Assembly: GCA_934589145.1 (NCBI GenBank)
Contig: CAKTNW010000007.1
Span: forward strand, 17,692-81,691
Direction: 5' to 3'
From: an uncultured Oscillospiraceae bacterium
GTDB lineage: Bacteria; Bacillota; Clostridia; Oscillospirales; Oscillospiraceae
Length of the DNA: 64,000 bases
In this document: in pieces, positions 6,992-14,226 of the stretch
Position numbering within the stretch: position 1 is the stretch's first letter
Layout of the letters: each line of letters opens with the position of its first letter
Made by a program: the position numbers and the translations under genes
Notes under the pieces: model-generated
The model's input: the letters and a program-made list of their open reading frames with translations, nothing else
Database searches by the model: none
What the model was told of the DNA's origin: nothing

Positions 6992-7723
6992 ATGAGGAGA
7001 GTTCTAACACTATTACTCACTGTTGCCATGATGCTGTCGTTGATCGTCGTGGCAAGCGCGGACACGCAGACCGTAAAGCTGAAGGTAGAAGAAACGGGTA
7101 AGACGGATACGACCGTGACCTACACCATTACCCTGGACGCTACCAATTGCGACGGTGTTGCCGCCCTGCAGTTTACCCTGAAGCCTACGGGTATGGAGCA
7201 GGACGGTGAAGCCACCTTGACGAGTTTCAGAAAAGAGTTTAATCTGGACAACTCGAACCCCAATAAGAAGGGCAGCTATGGCTTTACCAGCGGCAAGTAT
7301 GTTGCTTATGGCGGCAATATCGACGATGGTGTTGGCCTGATGGGCGGCAAGGAGTATACCATCATGACCATCACCTATACCATTACCGGCGCAAGCCATA
7401 GTCTGGCTGTGGAAGAGTTCAAGGCCTGCCGCGATGGCGACCAGGCGATGAATAATCCCTATACTATTTCCACCGACACGGGCGATACGAACGTAAAGAA
7501 AGGTGACATCAATGGTGATGGCACTGTAAACATCAAAGATCGTATCATCCTGATTCGCTATTTAGCTAAATGGAGCGATTATCAGAATGAGATTGTAAAG
7601 GGAGAAGCATCTTTTGAGGCGGCCGACATCAACAATGATGGTGTTGTGAACATCAAAGATCGTATTATTTTGGTTCGCTATCTCGCTAAATGGCATGGCG
7701 AATATGATTCCTATTTTGAATAA
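6992..7723 (+). CDS. Secreted protein with cohesin-like domain and dockerin
   Basis: A 243-residue exported protein: signal peptide at 1-24 (LLLTVAMMLSLIVVASA), a cohesin-like beta domain at about 26-160 (ALQFTLKP, then YTIMTITYTITG), and a type I dockerin at about 170-235. The dockerin has two calcium-binding repeats, GDINGDGTVNIKDRIILIRY and ADINNDGVVNIKDRIILVRY, each with the D-x-N-x-D-G-x-x-N-x-x-D pattern and almost identical helices. Having both a cohesin-like domain and a dockerin suggests an adaptor in a surface assembly, though the cohesin call rests on strand pattern only. There is no anchor, so attachment would be through its dockerin. The start is the ATG after GAGAGGGAG, supported by the signal peptide. 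Confidence 0.85.
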   Translation: MRRVLTLLLTVAMMLSLIVVASADTQTVKLKVEETGKTDTTVTYTITLDATNCDGVAALQFTLKPTGMEQDGEATLTSFRKEFNLDNSNPNKKGSYGFTSGKYVAYGGNIDDGVGLMGGKEYTIMTITYTITGASHSLAVEEFKACRDGDQAMNNPYTISTDTGDTNVKKGDINGDGTVNIKDRIILIRYLAKWSDYQNEIVKGEASFEAADINNDGVVNIKDRIILVRYLAKWHGEYDSYFE

Positions 7724-7746
7724 TTGAAGTTTGGAGGTTTTAAAAA

Positions 7747-9639
7747 ATGAAGAAACGCATTGTTTCATTGTTTCTGTGCGTCGTGATGCTGTTTTCTCTG
7801 CTGGGCGTTACTGCTTATGCCGAGGGAAAAGTAAAATTTGAAGCACAGAACGTCAAGACTGAACTGGCTACTGGTGCGACTGTCAAGGTTGCAGTCAATA
7901 TCACGGAAAATCCCGGTTTGATGAGCGGTTCCTACTGTGTTAAGTGGGATAAAACCGCTTTGGAGCTTACCGCTGTTGAGTTCCTTGCTAAGGATTATCC
8001 TGATGCTTCCAGTCCTGCTATTACGGAGAATAATGGTGAGTATTGGGTAAGCTTTGGTATTGATACGGCCACCGAGAGCGCAACGTTTACTGGCAAGGCA
8101 TTTGATCTGACCTTTAAGGTGCTGGCTGGTGCAGAAGCCAAGACTTATGCTATTACTTTGGCTGTTGAAGATGATGGCTTGGCTAATGCTGATGCTGATT
8201 TGGTTGCTGCCGATGTTGTTGCTGGCTCCATTACTCTTACCGCTAAGCCTGTTGCTGTTACTGGCGTGACGCTGAATCCGACCTCCCTGTCCCTGGAAGA
8301 GGGCGCAAGCGCTAAGCTGACTGCTACCGTGAATCCTGACAACGCCACTGATAAGACCGTGACTTGGACTGTTAAGCCCGAGGGTATTGTTACCGTTGCC
8401 GAGGATGGCACTGTTACCGCTGTTAAGGCTGGTAAGGCGACCATTACCGCTACCGCTGGCGGCAAGAAGGCTACCTGCGCTGTCACCGTGACCGAGAAGA
8501 CCTGTGACCACGCTGACAAGGAGTATCATGCTGCTGTTGACGCAACCTGCACCGAGGCTGGTAATGTTGAGTACTGGTCCTGCAAGAACTGCTCTGCCCT
8601 GTTCACCAAGAACGAGGCTGGTGAGTTTGTTGCGACCGCCAATGTGACCATCCCCGCTCTGGGCCACAAGTCCACCGGTGAGAACGTTGCTACCTGCCAG
8701 CATAAGGCAAAGTGCGATGTTTGCGGCGTTGAGTATGGCGAAGTGCTGGCTCACAAGCTGACCAAGGTTGCGGCCAAGGAGCCCACCTGCAAGGATACCG
8801 GTAACACTGAGTACTGGGTCTGCGACAACTGCGGCACCCTGTTTGCTGACGCGAAGGGTACGAAGGAAGTGACCCTGGACGATGTGACGCTGCCCGTTGA
8901 CGAGAATGCGCATGATTATGAGTGGGTGTCCGAATCTGAGGGTGCGATTGACAGCAAGATCTATGTCAACACCTATAAGTGCACCGTTTGTGACGCGGTA
9001 GCTTATGATGCTTATGTGCTGTTTAGCGTTGACATGAAGGTTTTGAAGGACGAGAACAGCAAGCGCGAGGTTCCCAAGAATGTTGCGTTTACTGTGGATG
9101 TTGTCAACGAGGAAGATACCACTCCTGCCCGCTTTGTGACCGATGGCGGTGACGAAGAGATGGAAGGCTCCTGGACGCACCTGTGCGGTGGTTTCCATGC
9201 TACTCCCGAGGCTGCAATCGCTCAGCTGAAGCAGGAACTGTCCGTTTCCAAGACTATGAAGCAGACTACTGCTAAGAAGTCCGGCTGGACGCTGGATGAT
9301 TCCGAGTATGTTGTGTCCTTCGTTTTCGATGAGAACGATGACACTGCCTACACCCTGGACATCAAGAAGAATGGCGAGGACGCTGACAGCGTGATCTTCG
9401 TCAACACCTATTGCAAGAAGACCAGCGGCGCTGGCTTCAAGGATCCTGACAATGTCTATGGCGATCTGATGGATGATGGTAAGATCAATGGCAGCAACAA
9501 GGGCAACACCACCAAGAGCGATGGCAAGACCGTGAATTCTGTCAAGACCTTCGATGCTGGTATCGGCCTGTACGTTGGTCTGTCCATCCTGTCCCTGACC
9601 GGCTCCGCCGTTGTCATCGGCAAGAAGAAGGTTCGCTGA
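7747..9639 (+). CDS. Large surface protein: cohesin-like, Big_2, Cys-pair repeats, C-terminal anchor
   Basis: A 630-residue exported protein. Order: signal peptide 1-25; cohesin-like domain about 28-165 (SGSYCVKWDKTALELTAVEF early, AFDLTFKVLAG late); Big_2 bacterial Ig-like domain about 167-250 (VTGVTLNPTSLSLEEGA, then TVTAVKAGKATITATAGG); Cys-pair/His repeats about 255-415 (CKNC, CDVCG, CDNCG, CTVC) that look like small metal- or disulfide-stabilised modules; a beta region 415-560; and a tail with a hydrophobic segment and IGKKKVR. The tail (YGDLMDDGKIN, then DAGIGLYVGLSILSLTGSA) closely matches that of the DUF4465 protein at 22940. Codon use is rich in GCT and GTT, unlike its neighbours, as in a highly expressed gene. 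It is 23 bases after the dockerin gene, a possible partner. Confidence 0.85.
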   Translation: MKKRIVSLFLCVVMLFSLLGVTAYAEGKVKFEAQNVKTELATGATVKVAVNITENPGLMSGSYCVKWDKTALELTAVEFLAKDYPDASSPAITENNGEYWVSFGIDTATESATFTGKAFDLTFKVLAGAEAKTYAITLAVEDDGLANADADLVAADVVAGSITLTAKPVAVTGVTLNPTSLSLEEGASAKLTATVNPDNATDKTVTWTVKPEGIVTVAEDGTVTAVKAGKATITATAGGKKATCAVTVTEKTCDHADKEYHAAVDATCTEAGNVEYWSCKNCSALFTKNEAGEFVATANVTIPALGHKSTGENVATCQHKAKCDVCGVEYGEVLAHKLTKVAAKEPTCKDTGNTEYWVCDNCGTLFADAKGTKEVTLDDVTLPVDENAHDYEWVSESEGAIDSKIYVNTYKCTVCDAVAYDAYVLFSVDMKVLKDENSKREVPKNVAFTVDVVNEEDTTPARFVTDGGDEEMEGSWTHLCGGFHATPEAAIAQLKQELSVSKTMKQTTAKKSGWTLDDSEYVVSFVFDENDDTAYTLDIKKNGEDADSVIFVNTYCKKTSGAGFKDPDNVYGDLMDDGKINGSNKGNTTKSDGKTVNSVKTFDAGIGLYVGLSILSLTGSAVVIGKKKVR

Positions 9640-9668
9640 ACCAACTGCCAAAAGGCATAGAATCACAT

Positions 9669-9701
9669 AAAAAATGACCGTCGAAAGACGGTCATTTTTT
9701 T
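9669..9701 (+). terminator. Terminator of the surface protein operon
   Basis: AAAATGACCGTC, loop GAAA, GACGGTCATTTT followed by T residues: a textbook intrinsic terminator. Confidence 0.9.
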
Positions 9702-9782
9702 GCTTGCGGCAGGGAATTTCTTCCAGCGTCGACAGGGAGGAAAAACTGTGCGGAAATGGGCAAAACTACGCTGTGGCAGGGG

Positions 9783-9811
9783 TTGACAAGCCATACAACC
9801 TTCGTTATAAT
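9783..9811 (+). promoter_or_regulatory. Strong sigma-A promoter of the hydrogenase gene
   Basis: TTGACA and TATAAT are separated by 17 bases, a consensus promoter 40 bases before the ATG at 9851. Confidence 0.85.
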
Positions 9812-9850
9812 GTGATACTTGGAACAACTAACCCATAGAAAGGAAACACC

Positions 9851-11389
9851 ATGAGAAATATTACCTGCAGCATCGCCGACACCCGCAAGCGCGTGTTCGC
9901 CGAGGTGGCAAAAATGGCTTATGACGAGGATTACTCCCGCATGGAGAAGCTCCCCTATGAGATCATGCCCGGGGAAAAAGCCACCGTGCGTGAATCCATC
10001 TTCCTGGAGCGCGCCATCGTGGGTGAGCGCATCCGTCTGGCCATGGGCCTGCCTCTGCGTTCCGTGTCTGAGCACAACCTGCTCAGCGACGGTGTGGAGG
10101 AGAGTGCTATTGCGGAGAAATATTACGATCCCCCGCTGATCAACATCATCAAGTACGCCTGCAACGCCTGTCCGCCCACTCATTACGAGGTCACCAACAT
10201 GTGCCAGGGCTGCCTGGCCCATCACTGCTATCACGCCTGCCCCAAGAACGCCATTTCCTTCGTCAAGGGCAAGGCCGTCATCGACCAGGAGAAGTGCATC
10301 AAGTGCGGCCGCTGCAAGCAGAGCTGCTCCTACCAGGCCATCATCAAGTTCGAGCGTCCCTGCACCGAGGCCTGCGGCATGAACGCCATCACCAGCGACG
10401 AACTGGGCCGCGCCCAGATCGACCAGGACAAGTGCGTCAGCTGCGGCATGTGCCTGGTGAACTGCCCCTTCGGTGCTATCGTGGACAAGGGCCAGCTCTT
10501 CCAGTTGATCCACGCCATCAACCGCGGTCAGAAGGTGGTGGCCATCATCGCCCCGGCCTTCTGGGGCCAGTTCGGTGACAAGGTCACCGCCGGTCAGATC
10601 AAGGAGGCCATGAAGATGCTGGGCTTCGCCGCGTTGGAAGAGGTGGCTATCGGCGCTGACCTGTGCGCCATTGAGGAGGCCGAGGAGTTCATGGAGAACG
10701 TGCCGGAGAAGCAGCCCTTTATGGCCACCTCCTGCTGTCCCGCCTGGGCCATGATGGCCAAGAAGGAGTTCCCCGGCATGGCCCCCTATATCTCCATGAC
10801 CATGACCCCCATGGTGCTGACGGCCCGGCTCATGAAGCGCCGTGACCCCAACTGCCGCGTGGCCTTCATCGGCCCCTGCGCCGCCAAGAAGCTGGAGGCC
10901 AGCCGCCGCAGCGTCCGCAGCGAGGTGGACTTCGTCCTGACCTTCGAGGAGCTGCGGGGTATGTTCGAGGCCAAGAACATCGATTTCAGCCAGATCCCCG
11001 ACGTGCCCTCCCACTTTGAGGCCAGCGCCCCCGGCGTAGGCTTTGCCGCCAGCGGCGGCGTGGCCAAGGCGGTGGAGGACGTGATCCACCGTGAGCGCCC
11101 CAATATGGAGGTCAAGACCGTGTATGCCGAGGGCCTGCGGGAGTGCCGCCAGATGCTGCGCATTGCCCGCACCGGCAAGTACGACGGGTACCTGCTGGAG
11201 GGCATGGCCTGTCCCGGCGGCTGCATCGCCGGTGCCGGTACCGTCCGCCCGCCGGAGAAGTCCAAGGCGTGGCTGGAGAAGTACAAGGCCGCCGCGCCCC
11301 TCAGCAACCCCCTGGAGACGGCGTATATCAAGGATCTCTCCCTGCTGCACGAGGACAGCGAGGAGTGGGAGCGTGTCAGCCACCACTAA
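9851..11389 (+). CDS. [FeFe]-hydrogenase, group B-like, monomeric
   Basis: A 512-residue iron-sulfur enzyme that interconverts protons and hydrogen or senses hydrogen. Cys-rich ferredoxin-type motifs for [4Fe-4S] clusters lie at about 117-130 (CQGCLAHHCYHACP), 149-159 (CIKCGRCKQSC) and 195-205 (CVSCGMCLVNC). The H-cluster domain has all three signatures: L1 TSCCPAW (293-299), L2 PCAAKK (342-347) and L3 EGMACPGGC (about 434-442). The TSCCPAW form and the N-terminal region (ACNACPPTHYEVTNMCQGC) fit the group B enzymes of anaerobic clostridia rather than bifurcating HydA. No partner NADH or flavin subunits are adjacent, so the electron partner is probably ferredoxin (inference). It has its own promoter and terminator. 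The start follows AGAAAGGAAACACC. Confidence 0.9.
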   Translation: MRNITCSIADTRKRVFAEVAKMAYDEDYSRMEKLPYEIMPGEKATVRESIFLERAIVGERIRLAMGLPLRSVSEHNLLSDGVEESAIAEKYYDPPLINIIKYACNACPPTHYEVTNMCQGCLAHHCYHACPKNAISFVKGKAVIDQEKCIKCGRCKQSCSYQAIIKFERPCTEACGMNAITSDELGRAQIDQDKCVSCGMCLVNCPFGAIVDKGQLFQLIHAINRGQKVVAIIAPAFWGQFGDKVTAGQIKEAMKMLGFAALEEVAIGADLCAIEEAEEFMENVPEKQPFMATSCCPAWAMMAKKEFPGMAPYISMTMTPMVLTARLMKRRDPNCRVAFIGPCAAKKLEASRRSVRSEVDFVLTFEELRGMFEAKNIDFSQIPDVPSHFEASAPGVGFAASGGVAKAVEDVIHRERPNMEVKTVYAEGLRECRQMLRIARTGKYDGYLLEGMACPGGCIAGAGTVRPPEKSKAWLEKYKAAAPLSNPLETAYIKDLSLLHEDSEEWERVSHH

Positions 11390-11402
11390 AAGCGGAAAAC
11401 AG

Positions 11403-11433
11403 AAAAGAGACGCCAGATGGCGTCTCTTTTTTT
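11403..11433 (+). terminator. Terminator of the hydrogenase gene
   Basis: AAAAGAGACGCC, loop AGAT, GGCGTCTCTTTT with a T run. Confidence 0.9.
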
Positions 11434-11459
11434 GCGTAAAAAGGGAAGGGCTGGAACTT

Positions 11460-11541
11460 CGTAGGGCGGGGTGACCACACCCCGCCGCCCGATGGCCGCA
11501 GTGCAATACTGTGCGGCGGCATGTGGTCATGCCGCCCTATG
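11460..11541. repeat. Palindromic intergenic repeat, composite copy
   Basis: Opens with CGTAGGGCGGGGTGACCACA and closes with CATGCCGCCCTATG, so the whole block is bounded by an inverted TAGGGCGG/CCGCCCTA pair, with inner palindromes GCGGGGTG/CACCCCGC. It is one of at least seven related copies in the window (see 11563, 11623, 11681, 13207, 53501, 53561). All are intergenic, which fits a REP/MITE-like non-coding family. Confidence 0.75.
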
Positions 11542-11562
11542 AATCGGTTACTGACAGAACTC

Positions 11563-11595
11563 CGTAGGGCGGGGTGACCACACCCCGCCGCCCGA
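11563..11595. repeat. Palindromic intergenic repeat, short copy
   Basis: Repeats the first 32 bases of the 11460 copy almost exactly (CGTAGGGCGGGGTGACCACA then CCCCGCCGCCC). Confidence 0.75.
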
Positions 11596-11622
11596 TATAC
11601 ATCCGACTATCGTTGCTCACTT

Positions 11623-11656
11623 CGTAGGGGGCGATGCCCACATCGCCCCGTGCGAC
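11623..11656. repeat. Palindromic intergenic repeat, variant core
   Basis: Keeps the TTCGTAGGGG opening, but the paired core is GGGGGCGATG/CATCGCCCC, a compensatory variant of the GGGGTG core in neighbouring copies. Confidence 0.7.
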
Positions 11657-11680
11657 ATAGGCAGGGTTCGGTGTTCATTT

Positions 11681-11714
11681 CGTAGGGGCGGACGACTCTG
11701 TCCGCCCTGGCGAT
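11681..11714. repeat. Palindromic intergenic repeat, variant core
   Basis: CGTAGGGGCGGAC pairs with GTCCGCCCTG around GACTCT. The same variant recurs at 53561. A further GC-rich palindromic stretch (GGGGCCGATACCCC) continues to about 11747. The gene-free stretch 11390-11831 holds only the hydrogenase terminator and these repeats. Confidence 0.7.
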
Positions 11715-11831
11715 GTCCCGGCGAACCTTCAAGGGGCCGATACCCCAAGGGCACTCGTTCCGCTGCGCTTCACAGCGCTCGTCATCAGCCTCTACAGGCC
11801 ACAGGAACCCGCTTTGCAGGGGGCGATATGA

Positions 11832-12572
11832 TCAGGGATGCTCGCGGATCTGGACGACGACCCACTCGCCGCTGGCGTCCCTGGCCACCTGCCAGAGGGC
11901 GGGAATGTTCCAACTGCCGCAGGCACTGCTGCCGTCGTAGCGGAAGGTCTCCGATGAGTAAAAGACCCAGAGCCAGCCCTCGTTTTCGCCCAGGTGGGCA
12001 GACCACAGCTCCAACGAGTGCTCGTTGAACGCCGCGTCCTCATAGCTGTCCACGGCGGTGGCATAACGGGCCAGCAGGCCATATGCCGCCTCGTTTTCCT
12101 CTCTGGTGTGCCCTACATCGTTGAACGCCTGATCCGCCAGGCGCAGAACGGCCTGCGCCTCCCGGCGGTCTGAGGCGGAGCCAATGCATAGGGCCTTTGC
12201 GATCTGGTCGCCGCTGTAATAATTGCCCATGGTCATGGGGCCAATGTCCAGAATACGGTAGACCGGGAAGAAGTGCAGCAGCAGACAGGCGATGAGAAAG
12301 ATCCCGGCAATGACCACGGCGGTGCGGCGGGCGCTTTTGCGAACCTTCCGGCGTGTGGCCTTCATGGATCTGACGACCTCCGGCTCCAGGCCGCTTTGTA
12401 TCTCGTCACCCAGGGTCTCAAGCGTTGCGCCGACCTTCAGCGATTCCAGTTCGGCGGCACATTCGGGGCAGTTTTCCAGATGGGCCCGGACAAAGGCGGC
12501 GGTCTCCTCGCGCACCATATTCTCCAAGTACAGGGGCAGAATATCACGAACAATACTGCACTCATGATTCAT
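11832..12572 (-). CDS. Anti-sigma factor with zinc-finger and one membrane segment
   Basis: A 246-residue regulator. The N-terminus carries the zf-HC2-type anti-sigma zinc finger: MNHEC, then HLENCPECAAEL at about residues 31-42, giving the His-x3-Cys-x2-Cys site used to hold an ECF sigma factor. A basic stretch (KATRRKVRKSARR) precedes a membrane segment at about 85-104 (VVIAGIFLIACLLLHFFPVY). The remainder (about 105-246) is probably extracytoplasmic, ends in a strand-rich region (GEWVVVQIREHP), and could sense an envelope signal. It overlaps the sigma gene by 11 bases, the usual arrangement for coupled sigma/anti-sigma expression. The inducing signal is unknown. Confidence 0.85.
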   Translation of the reverse strand: MNHECSIVRDILPLYLENMVREETAAFVRAHLENCPECAAELESLKVGATLETLGDEIQSGLEPEVVRSMKATRRKVRKSARRTAVVIAGIFLIACLLLHFFPVYRILDIGPMTMGNYYSGDQIAKALCIGSASDRREAQAVLRLADQAFNDVGHTREENEAAYGLLARYATAVDSYEDAAFNEHSLELWSAHLGENEGWLWVFYSSETFRYDGSSACGSWNIPALWQVARDASGEWVVVQIREHP

Positions 12573-13062
12573 GTTCGCTTTCCTCCAATCTGCGTTGTAT
12601 CAGCCTTCGGGCCCTGTGGTAGGTAACGCAGGCCCAGTTATCGGTTTTGCCGTAGAGCTCGGCGATCTCTTTGAACGACAGCTCACCCAGTACGCGCCAC
12701 ATGAAGACGCCCTTATACGGCTCGGCCATATCATACAGCGCCCTCCGGATCCGGCGGACATCCTCAAGCTGGCTGAGCTGCGTATCCATAGGGGGCTCCG
12801 GATCGGCAAGATTTTGCAGCTCCCATTCATCGATGTCCGCGGTTTTTCTCCGTTTTTTCAGGTAGGAGCAGTAGGTGTTTTTGGCGATCTGGCAGAGCCA
12901 GACCCGCATGTCGCAGTCGCCGCGAAAACGGTCGATAGACTGGATGGCCTTGAAAAAGGTCTCGCTGGTGATCTCCTCGGCAACAGACGCGCTGCCGGAA
13001 AGCTGCCGGACATAGTGATACACCGACTGGAAATAGGCGCTGTAGATCTGTTCAAATTCCAT
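12562..13062 (-). CDS. ECF RNA polymerase sigma factor
   Basis: A 166-residue sigma-70 family protein of the extracytoplasmic function type with only regions 2 and 4. Region 2 covers about residues 1-75 (FEQIYSAYFQSVYHYVRQLS, then AEEITSETFFKAIQSIDRFR and VWLCQIAKNTYCSYLKKRRK). Region 4 covers about 105-160, with a helix-turn-helix at LSFKEIAELYGKTDNWACVT. It directs RNA polymerase to stress promoters when released by the anti-sigma factor encoded by the overlapping downstream gene. GAAAGGGGGTGG precedes the ATG. A plausible self-recognised promoter lies at 13085-13114. Confidence 0.92.
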   Translation of the reverse strand: MEFEQIYSAYFQSVYHYVRQLSGSASVAEEITSETFFKAIQSIDRFRGDCDMRVWLCQIAKNTYCSYLKKRRKTADIDEWELQNLADPEPPMDTQLSQLEDVRRIRRALYDMAEPYKGVFMWRVLGELSFKEIAELYGKTDNWACVTYHRARRLIQRRLEESEHES

Positions 13063-13084
13063 GCGCTACCACCCCCTTTCAAGG

Positions 13085-13114
13085 ATAAGACTCCGCAGCG
13101 GGCGAAATCTTACA
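13085..13114 (-). promoter_or_regulatory. Candidate ECF-type autoregulatory promoter
   Basis: On the minus strand TGTAAGATTT and GTCTTAT are spaced roughly as in ECF -35/-10 pairs, just before the sigma gene. The motif choice is inference. Confidence 0.35.
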
Positions 13115-13121
13115 GGAAAAA

Positions 13122-13168
13122 TGAAAAAAATAGCGGGCAGGCAGCGGAAAACGGCGCTGTCTGCCCGC
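13122..13168 (-). terminator. Terminator of the flavoprotein operon
   Basis: Read on the minus strand, GCGGGCAG and CTGCCCGC form a stem followed by TATTTTTTTC. It ends leftward transcription from the gene at 13255 before the sigma gene starts. Confidence 0.7.
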
Positions 13169-13206
13169 GCAGAGGTCAGCATCCAGGCAGGGTTCGATGC
13201 TCATTC

Positions 13207-13240
13207 CGTAGGGGCGGCCCTTGCGGCCGCCCGCCCCGTC
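13207..13240. repeat. Palindromic intergenic repeat, variant core
   Basis: CGTAGGGGCGGCC pairs with GGCCGCCCG, then CCCCGTC: another copy of the GTAGGGGCGG repeat family, between a terminator and a gene end. Confidence 0.65.
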
Positions 13241-13254
13241 AGCACCCCCAAAAC

Positions 13255-13893
13255 TCAGAAGGGCTTGGCGTTCTGGCTCTGGTGGAAGTTGGTGGTGACG
13301 GTGGGCTCCTTCTCCGGCAGGCCGAACTGCTCCTTGCCCAACTGGATGCTCTTCATCAGGAAGGCCATGTTGCGGCCCAGCGTCCGCATGGTCTGCAGGC
13401 CCTCCTTATCCTGCAGCACCTCCTCCGGCTTGTTGCCGTACACCATGTTCCAGTACTGGCTGCTGGCGATGGGCATGCCGCAGATGGTGAAGTACTTGTT
13501 CAGCGCGTCGAAGGTGGCGGTGTTGCCGCCCCGGCGGCAGGACACCACCGACGCGCCAACCTTCATGGTCTTGTTGATCCACGGCGTGCTGAAAAACAGC
13601 CGGTCCATAAAGGAGATGGCGCCGCCGGCAGGGGAGGCGTAGTACACCGGGGAGCCGATCACCAGAGCGTCGGCCTCGTTGAACTTCTGGGCCACCTCGT
13701 TCACCAGATCGTCGTGGACGCAGCGGTGGGTCTTCTTGCAAACGCCGCAGGCATTGCAGGAGATGTTGGTCTTCCCGGCCTGAACGATCTCCGTCTCGAT
13801 GCCCTCGGCCTCCAGCGTTCTGGCCAGCTCCGCCAGAGCGGTATAGGTGCAGCCCTTCTCGTGGGGGCTGCCGTTGATCAGCAGTGCTTTCAT
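13255..13893 (-). CDS. Flavodoxin-fold NAD(P)H-dependent oxidoreductase with Cys cluster
   Basis: A 212-residue cytosolic flavoprotein of the NADPH-dependent FMN reductase / iron-sulfur flavoprotein group. The FMN phosphate loop is GSPHEKGCTYTAL at about residues 8-20. CNACGVCKKTHRC at about 48-60 is a compact Cys motif like that binding a [4Fe-4S] cluster in Isf-type proteins, and SPVYYASPAGGAISFMDRLF (about 79-98) is the second flavin-contact segment. It probably passes electrons between reduced cofactors and small oxidants; the substrate cannot be read from sequence. GGAGG before the ATG fixes the start, 22 residues shorter gains nothing and longer frames lack a ribosome binding site. Confidence 0.85.
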   Translation of the reverse strand: MKALLINGSPHEKGCTYTALAELARTLEAEGIETEIVQAGKTNISCNACGVCKKTHRCVHDDLVNEVAQKFNEADALVIGSPVYYASPAGGAISFMDRLFFSTPWINKTMKVGASVVSCRRGGNTATFDALNKYFTICGMPIASSQYWNMVYGNKPEEVLQDKEGLQTMRTLGRNMAFLMKSIQLGKEQFGLPEKEPTVTTNFHQSQNAKPF

Positions 13894-13922
13894 GATATGT
13901 CCTCCTGTCATTTGTCTTGTTA

Positions 13923-14222
13923 TCAGATGCCGGAATAGCGGCATCGCTTCATGTCCACATGGTTCTCGTCCCGGAAGGGGACGCCCTCCTGCCGCAGCAG
14001 GAAGCCCTGCTCCGGCCAATGGGGCGCCAGCCGCCCGTCGTGTCCCACCACCCGGTGGCAGGGATAGTCGCCGTACAGACCGGCGCTGCTGAGCACCTTA
14101 CCCACCAGCCGGGCGTTCCGCTCCCGTCCGATGAGCCGGGCGATCTGGCCGTAGGAGGCCACCTGGCCCTCGGGGATCTCGCCCACCACGGCCAGGATCT
14201 CGTAGATCAGACGCTCATCCAT
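13923..14222 (-). CDS. MGMT-family DNA alkyl-repair protein, short form
   Basis: A 99-residue protein equal to the C-terminal DNA-binding/active-site domain of O6-alkylguanine-DNA methyltransferase. It has the helix-turn-helix region (GQVASYGQIARLIG, about 19-32) and the active-site PCHRVV (about 54-59) with the methyl-acceptor cysteine intact. Alkyltransferase-like proteins of similar size usually replace this Cys, so real acceptor activity is possible. The arginine-finger region NARLVGKVLSS is present. It lies 4 bases after the preceding gene's stop, so the two are translated from one message. Confidence is high in the family and moderate in the activity. Confidence 0.87.
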   Translation of the reverse strand: MDERLIYEILAVVGEIPEGQVASYGQIARLIGRERNARLVGKVLSSAGLYGDYPCHRVVGHDGRLAPHWPEQGFLLRQEGVPFRDENHVDMKRCRYSGI

Positions 14223-14226
14223 GGTG

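Noticed and set aside
7765..9666. A 633-residue minus-strand frame opposite the surface protein
   Set aside because: It is a shadow of a real plus-strand gene with signal peptide and Big_2 domain. Similar shadows are opposite the hydrogenase (9692-11530) and the LTA synthase (44856-47009).
11460..11740. CRISPR array from the repeated GTAGGGGCGG blocks
   Set aside because: Repeats are palindromic, unevenly spaced and variable; no equal-length spacers or cas genes are present.
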